From JADFXI01 sp963784135 (GTDB lineage Bacteria; Nitrospirota; Thermodesulfovibrionia; Thermodesulfovibrionales; Dissulfurispiraceae), in contig CAWAQG010000003.1 of NCBI GenBank assembly GCA_963784135.1, forward strand, positions 1 through 64,000: DNA of 64,000 nucleotides, given 5' to 3'. The position numbers were made by a program, and so were the translations under genes. Position 1 is the stretch's first letter. Each line of letters starts with the position of its first letter. Below the pieces are notes generated by a model. That model was not told the DNA's origin, made no database searches, and saw nothing but the letters and a program-made list of their open reading frames with translations. This document shows positions 59,960 through 64,000 of the stretch, one piece after another.

Positions 59960-61612
59960 ATGATGGCTGCTGAACCTCAGGTTAGGAAAGAAGATATAGT
60001 CCACATAAAGCTCATTTTGATATTTGCCGTCCTGTCGGCGGGTATAATAGCTACCAGCTACATAGCTTACAGTGGTTACAAGAAGCACTATCGTACCGAG
60101 GTGGAGCGTGAGCTTACGTCCATTGCGGACCTGAAGGTGGCTCAGGTGTCGCGTTGGATAGGCGCAAGTAAGGAAGATGCCAAGCTCATTTCCAGCAATG
60201 TCCTTTTTTCCAATCTTGCGCGGCGCTATTTAAGAAACCAGCATGACAGTGCGGCGGAACGTCAACTGCGGGAATGGATTGGGCAGTACTCGAAGAGCTA
60301 TGATTACGATCAGGTCCGAGTGCTTGATACTCGGGGCGTGACCCGTATGTCATCCCCTGAAGGACTGTTACCTGCCTCAGCTGCCGTTACAAACCGCATA
60401 CGGGAAGTTCTGCAGTCAGGGCGGATAACGATCGTTGACTTCTACCAGCATGACTACGATGGCCGGATATACCTCTCAATACTCATTCCTATTCACGATG
60501 CATCAGCAGGTAAGCGGACCATCGGGGTACTTTCCCTGCGAGTTGATCCTGAAAAGTATCTTTATCCTTTTATACTTGGGTGGCCCACACCCAGTCAGAC
60601 AGGAGAAACACTGCTCGTCCGGCGCGACGGGAACGACGCCCTTTTCCTGGTTGACCTCAGGTTCAGAAAAGATTCAGCGCTCAAGCATAGGATTCCCCTA
60701 AATAGAACAGATAATCCTGCCGTGATGGCCGTCATAGGGCGGACCGGGATAGTGGAAGGAATGGACTACCGTGGTCAGCCCGTAATTGCCGACATCCGCC
60801 CTGTGCCTGATTCGCCGTGGTTTCTCGTAGCCCGCAAGAATACCACGGAAGTGTACGGTCAGGCGAGAGGGCAATTATGGTTGATTGTTGGGTTTGTGAC
60901 GGTACTGCTTTTTGGCTCTGGCGCAGGTTTGGCCTTTGTCTGGAGGCAGCAGAGCATTGCGTTTTATCAAGTACGAAATCTCGCCGCCCATTTACAATCT
61001 GTCAGAGAAGAAGAAAGAACGAGAATTGCCCGTGAAATACACGATGAACTTGGCCAGGCACTGACTGCTCAGAAGATGGATTTAAGCTGGTTTCGCGACA
61101 AATACGGAGACCATAAGCCAATATTCGACAAGGCCGTAGCCATGTTGGATACCCTTAATGCAACGATCCGGTCTGTCAGGCGTATCTGCACTGAGTTGAG
61201 ACCATCAATCTTGGATGATTTTGGCCTTGTTGAAGCAATAAAGTGGCAGGCAGATCAATTTCAGAAGCGGACACGTATTGAATGCACTTTGGACCCTGTG
61301 CCGGAGGATATTGAGATAGACAAAGATAGGAGCACGGCACTTTTCAGAATTTTCCAGGAGGCGCTGACAAACGTCCTCAAACATGCGGAGGCTACAAAGG
61401 TGAAGGCAAGACTAACTAAAGAAAAAGACAATATAATATTAGAAGTTATAGATAACGGCAAAGGCATAACAGATAAACAGCTTTCTAAGCCTCAATCCTT
61501 CGGCCTAATAGGGATGCGTGAACGTGTTTATCCCTGGGGAGGGAAGGTGGAAGTAATCGGGGATAGCAATAAAGGCACTAAAATAAAGGTTAGTATGCCA
61601 CATTTAGTTTAA
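59960..61612 (+). CDS. NarX-type sensor histidine kinase (HisKA_3)
   Basis: A 550-residue membrane sensor. Transmembrane helices are at about 15-38 and 305-330. Between them is a large periplasmic domain of the double-Cache type (SIADLKVAQVSRWIGASKEDAKLISSNVLFSNLARRYL, ..., FILGWPTPSQTGETLLVRRDG, DYRGQPVIADIRPVPDSPWFLVARK). The dimerisation domain HisKA_3 has the phospho-His in REIHDELGQ, and HATPase boxes (EALTNVLKHAEA, DNGKGI, GLIGMRERVYPWGGKVEV) follow. Such kinases usually pair with a NarL-type regulator, but none is adjacent. The ligand is unknown. Confidence 0.92.
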   Translation: MMAAEPQVRKEDIVHIKLILIFAVLSAGIIATSYIAYSGYKKHYRTEVERELTSIADLKVAQVSRWIGASKEDAKLISSNVLFSNLARRYLRNQHDSAAERQLREWIGQYSKSYDYDQVRVLDTRGVTRMSSPEGLLPASAAVTNRIREVLQSGRITIVDFYQHDYDGRIYLSILIPIHDASAGKRTIGVLSLRVDPEKYLYPFILGWPTPSQTGETLLVRRDGNDALFLVDLRFRKDSALKHRIPLNRTDNPAVMAVIGRTGIVEGMDYRGQPVIADIRPVPDSPWFLVARKNTTEVYGQARGQLWLIVGFVTVLLFGSGAGLAFVWRQQSIAFYQVRNLAAHLQSVREEERTRIAREIHDELGQALTAQKMDLSWFRDKYGDHKPIFDKAVAMLDTLNATIRSVRRICTELRPSILDDFGLVEAIKWQADQFQKRTRIECTLDPVPEDIEIDKDRSTALFRIFQEALTNVLKHAEATKVKARLTKEKDNIILEVIDNGKGITDKQLSKPQSFGLIGMRERVYPWGGKVEVIGDSNKGTKIKVSMPHLV

Positions 61613-61619
61613 CCTCCAC

Positions 61620-62076
61620 CGCACCACTTCTTTTGCGATAGACATCGCTGATGGTTTCTTCCGCCATTCAACACTGGGGGAAATATAATTCTGATGTGCA
61701 CTCAATGAAAGATATTATTCTGGGATGCGGCAGATTATTAAAGTTATAGGCAGCAATACGCAGGTATATAGGAATGAGGCTGGTCTCGATTCCGAGGACG
61801 TACCAGCGATGCGCTTATCAAGAAAACGTTTATTGCTGGCCGTACCCTGCGCTGGTCCGACAGACCCGAGGTATGCGAGTTGCAGGGTGGATTACTCATG
61901 CAGTTGCAGGAATCTAAACTGCGGTGTAAAGGAAGGAATGGAAAATATTTTCACCTGCAAAAACTATGCGGTGTAGACGCGAAAACTCACACTCGATCTG
62001 ACTTTGACCGATAAAGCAAGGCTTATCCTTTACATTTTACGAAACCTTAGTATGATTTTTCACGGTTTAGTAAAAA
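61620..62076. other. Intergenic region with small remnants; no gene recognised
   Basis: After the kinase stop, a short frame RTTSFAIDIADGFFRHSTLGEI* (61620-61688) resembles the remnant at 59714. A further open frame at 61725-61976 encodes 83 residues rich in Cys near its end (ASCRVDYSCSCRNLNCGVKEG), but it lacks a ribosome binding site and is not recognised; it may not be a gene. Confidence 0.35.
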
Positions 62077-62472
62077 TTAACCTGACAGGCGTGCAAAATT
62101 ATATTTCTTCAGAATTTTCCTGAAGTCCTTTCCGATCTCGACCCATACAGGATGAACAGGACAGGTTTTGCTGCGGCCGCAGAGCGTCCGGTCAAGGGCG
62201 CAGACGTTCAATGAAACTTCGCCTTCTATTGCCTCCATAACATCAAGCAGGCTTATCTCCTCCGGAAGTCTCGCAAGCTGAAAGCCGCCTTTAACGCCGC
62301 GAAATGACTTAACGAGCGAGGCACGGGCAAGCTTCTGAAGAATCTTGGCCAGAAAGCTCTTCGGTATCTGCATTTCCCTTGCGATCACATCTATCATGTT
62401 TATCTCTTCGGGTTTGCCGGAGAGGTACAAGATGCATCTTATGGCATAATCTGTTTCACGTGTAATTTCCAT
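62077..62472 (-). CDS. Rrf2-family transcriptional regulator with Fe-S cysteines
   Basis: A 131-residue regulator. The winged-helix DNA-binding domain reads REMQIPKSFLAKILQKLARASLVKSFRGVKGGF. Three cysteines (91, 98 and 104, C-x6-C-x5-C) match the Fe-S ligand set of IscR/NsrR/RsrR-type proteins, so it probably senses NO, oxygen or cluster supply. It lies near the PAS/two-CW gene and a cytochrome bd gene, both leftward-transcribed. That context would fit control of oxidase or NO-protective genes, but the target operator is not identified. Confidence 0.92.
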   Translation of the reverse strand: MEITRETDYAIRCILYLSGKPEEINMIDVIAREMQIPKSFLAKILQKLARASLVKSFRGVKGGFQLARLPEEISLLDVMEAIEGEVSLNVCALDRTLCGRSKTCPVHPVWVEIGKDFRKILKKYNFARLSG

Positions 62473-62543
62473 AAATCAGTCCTCACAGAAACTCATAAAA
62501 AGCTGCTCCTTATGTTAAAAAATGTGACTAAGTGCTATCCATT

Positions 62544-62714
62544 TAAGAACATGACATGTCCGTCTTTCGGCAAAATTCACGGGTCTACTGTAACAGGGGC
62601 GAGTAACGTCGAGCCCCGGCGTTCTGATTCATGCTAATATGACTACAATCAACTTTTAGTTGTGGCCACAAAAGTAGTTTAAGTTTGCCGAAAGACGGAC
62701 ATGTCATGTTCTTA
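62544..62714. repeat. Hairpin-bounded element, copy 2 (31-bp perfect arms, 109-nt core)
   Basis: Arms at 62544-62574 and 62684-62714 are exact reverse complements. The core (62575-62683) begins ATTCACGGGTCTACTGTAAC and holds GGGGCGAGTAACGTCGAGCC and AAAGTAGTTTAAG, matching the core of the copy at 40918. The arms are unrelated to the arms of that copy. It lies 9 bases beyond the stop of the PAS/two-CW gene. Confidence 0.85.
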
Positions 62715-62723
62715 TATCGCAAC

Positions 62724-63575
62724 TTAGATCTCGCCACGGTTTAACTTAATAAAGAATTCACAGTCTTTGCATAAACGGAATTTGGTGAATGATTCCCCCT
62801 GTTTTTTACCGCCGCACAAAGTGCTTGATATGTCCCAGCACATTCTTCCGGCATTCATTAACACCACAGGGCAGCTTTTATCAACTTCGTGCCCGCACTT
62901 CATATACTCCCAGCATTGCACTTCCTTTGTTCCGACGCCCTCGGGAGACTTAATACATGTTTCAGTCCCTTCCCCCGCCTTTGCATCGCAATATTCAGGA
63001 TAAAGTTTCCTTGTACATTCAGGACATATCCCGTGAGTGAACTCAACTTCCGAGCGTTCACGTATAAATAACTCAATCTGCTCCCAGAAGCCTTTATCGT
63101 TCCTGATCTTTTTGCAGGATGCGCAAATCTGGATCATTCCCTTCAATTGTTCCAGTTCGCTTATGTCTTCCAATATCAACAGCGCATATGTTTTGTTCCC
63201 GTATTCAAAAGGCGAGGTAGTAACAAGGAAGTGCTTGCCTGTTATTTTTCCGTCATTCTTTACCAGTTCCATTTTCGTCTTCTGCCGATATACCGTGGCG
63301 CCGGAAACAGATTGCTTAACGGAATTCCTGATAACACATTCTTTGCAATTTTCGGAATAGCCGCATCCCTCGGGGACCTCAGTTGCATGAATGCAGTGTA
63401 AAATTTCACCGCCTCTCTGATGGTGTATGTCTCCAATGCCGACGCCAAGCAGACCGGCTGCGGCCGCGTTTAAACGCAAAATCCGAACATCATCATCAGC
63501 GAGGAGTAAAATAGAGGGGATTGCATCAAAGATCTTCCTGATAAAGTCGTCTTTTTTAAGCAATAACTCATCCAT
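62724..63575 (-). CDS. PAS-domain protein with C-terminal two-CW domain
   Basis: A 283-residue soluble protein. The PAS domain spans about 10-135 (FDAIPSILLLADDDVRILRLNAAAAGLLG) and includes a Cys group (HCIHATEVPEGCGYSENCKECVI) that could bind a cluster or metal. The next 45 residues have CASCKKIRNDKGFW and CPECTRKL, like the C-terminal PAS-associated zinc motif. The two-CW domain closes the protein: CWEYMKCGHEVDKSCPVV...RMCWDISS...CKDCEFF. It has no kinase or DNA-binding domain, so it may be an accessory sensor or signal adaptor. It resembles the C-terminus of the kinase at 39103. Confidence 0.85.
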   Translation of the reverse strand: MDELLLKKDDFIRKIFDAIPSILLLADDDVRILRLNAAAAGLLGVGIGDIHHQRGGEILHCIHATEVPEGCGYSENCKECVIRNSVKQSVSGATVYRQKTKMELVKNDGKITGKHFLVTTSPFEYGNKTYALLILEDISELEQLKGMIQICASCKKIRNDKGFWEQIELFIRERSEVEFTHGICPECTRKLYPEYCDAKAGEGTETCIKSPEGVGTKEVQCWEYMKCGHEVDKSCPVVLMNAGRMCWDISSTLCGGKKQGESFTKFRLCKDCEFFIKLNRGEI

Positions 63576-63644
63576 GTTTGTCTCTTCTCAAAAAGGTCCC
63601 TGTGGCGTGACCACAGGGTATCTAAAAGCTACGGTCTTCCTTCT

Positions 63645-63714
63645 TGTCATTCCAGCTTGTCGGGAATCGAGTTGTTCCGTCCGAAAAAACGATTCCGGTC
63701 AAGCCGGAATGACA
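63645..63714. repeat. Dispersed inverted-repeat element, copy 6 (long form)
   Basis: TGTCATTCCAGCTTGTCGGG (63645) faces ATTCCGGTCAAGCCGGAATG (from 63692), and CCGGTAACCCTGCAGCAAGC follows, shared with the copy at 26459. It fills the gap between the cydB end and the start of the PAS/two-CW gene. Confidence 0.75.
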
Positions 63715-63789
63715 GAAATCCGGTAACCCTGCAGCAAGCTGGAGGGAATTATCATTTTAAATTAGTCTGACGACTTTCATAAGATTTTG

Positions 63790-64000
63790 TCAATACGCCT
63801 CTTTATCACTCATAATCTCGTCGGCGGCAATGGGACGCCTGAAAATCCAGTATATCCAAACCTGATATGCGATGACCACAGGGACGAATATCAATGCCAC
63901 CACCGTCATTATCTTCAGGGTATATATGCTCGATGACGAGTTGAAGATCGTCAGGCTGTAATTCGGGTCCATGCTGGAAGGAATAAGATTGGGGTAAAGC
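63790..64000 (-). CDS. cydB: Cytochrome bd ubiquinol oxidase subunit II, C-terminal part (gene continues beyond the window)
   Basis: The visible 70 residues end a CydB: LYPNLIPSSMDPNYSLTIFNSSSSIYTLKIMTVVALIFVPVVIAYQVWIYWIFRRPI is the conserved last loop and transmembrane helix. CydB is the non-heme partner of CydA in a high-affinity quinol oxidase, used by anaerobes to remove or respire traces of oxygen and to resist NO. The frame is open to the right edge. With an Rrf2 regulator nearby it hints at oxygen or NO protection. Confidence 0.9.
   Translation of the reverse strand, partial: LYPNLIPSSMDPNYSLTIFNSSSSIYTLKIMTVVALIFVPVVIAYQVWIYWIFRRPIAADEIMSDKEAY

Noticed and set aside
40918..62714. 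Hairpin elements as retron ncRNA or integron attC sites
   Set aside because: No reverse transcriptase or integron integrase is near either copy, and the attC core sites and retron branching-G motif are not present.
1..64000. CRISPR array or prophage structural genes
   Set aside because: No evenly spaced direct repeats with unique spacers and no capsid, terminase, portal or tail genes are seen; the only regular array is the coding 12-bp repeat.

Overview
The window reads as a chromosome segment of an anaerobic or microaerophilic, Gram-negative-type bacterium. Gene content (a selenocysteine NAD-type formate dehydrogenase, a heme-pathway radical SAM enzyme beside hemE, two-CW-domain sensors, many histidine kinases, a cytochrome bd oxidase, dispersed palindromic repeats) fits Nitrospirota (Thermodesulfovibrio-like lineages) or Desulfobacterota. 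That is an inference from gene types; there is no rRNA or other marker to settle it. Coding density is moderate and many intergenic gaps are filled with repeats.

Layout. 0-5 kb: an accessory edge with a tRNA-Thr(CGT) 3' fragment that looks like an integration scar, a HicBA toxin-antitoxin pair, a 19-bp-armed palindrome, gene remnants (SRAP/YedK N-terminus), a methyltransferase and orphan genes. 5-11 kb: greB, an L,D-transpeptidase, a GGQ release-factor-like protein, a hybrid histidine kinase, hemE and an overlapping AhbD/NirJ-like radical SAM gene. 11-24.7 kb: one long leftward chemosensory cluster of the alternative-cellular-function (Wsp-like) type: CheB-CheR-kinase fusion, REC, CheW, CheR-TPR, CheW, MCP, CheA-REC, CheB, REC-kinase, REC. 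It has no diguanylate cyclase, and its two ends carry a duplicated kinase-tail plus REC module. 24.8-30.7 kb: hflX, a DedA protein and a fused M1 peptidase/ChaN/PDZ protein whose last strand lies behind a frameshift at an A7 run. 30.8-46.6 kb: two diverged copies of an IS1202/ISNCY-type insertion sequence, each with its own ~17-bp target duplication. Between them lie a hexapeptide-repeat protein, a DUF362 ferredoxin, rlmI, a patatin, a Pro/Ala-repeat protein, a PIN/AbrB toxin-antitoxin pair, a heme-motif sensor kinase, an AddB-like nuclease and a SPASM radical SAM enzyme. 46.7-56.7 kb: ybaK, a CBS protein, a three-gene formate dehydrogenase operon (NuoE-like, NuoF-like, FdhA with an in-frame UGA), then hpt, queD, pmbA/tldE and an acyl-CoA dehydrogenase. 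57-64 kb: a P-type ATPase, a NarX-type sensor kinase, an Rrf2 regulator, a PAS/two-CW protein and the C-terminus of CydB.

The most unusual structure is a pair of ~170-nt elements (40918-41087 and 62544-62714). Each has a ~110-nt core that is partly conserved between the copies, enclosed by 30-31-bp perfect inverted arms. The arms of the two copies are unrelated in sequence. Both elements lie 6-9 nt beyond the stop codon of a gene ending in a two-CW domain. Other points to examine: the selenocysteine FdhA with a candidate bSECIS; a cluster of four single-base frameshifts between 51.59 and 53.93 kb that may be assembly errors; heptamer-like repeat hairpins directly in front of ribosome binding sites; and a six-member family of inverted repeats based on TGTCATTCCGGCTTGTCCGG.
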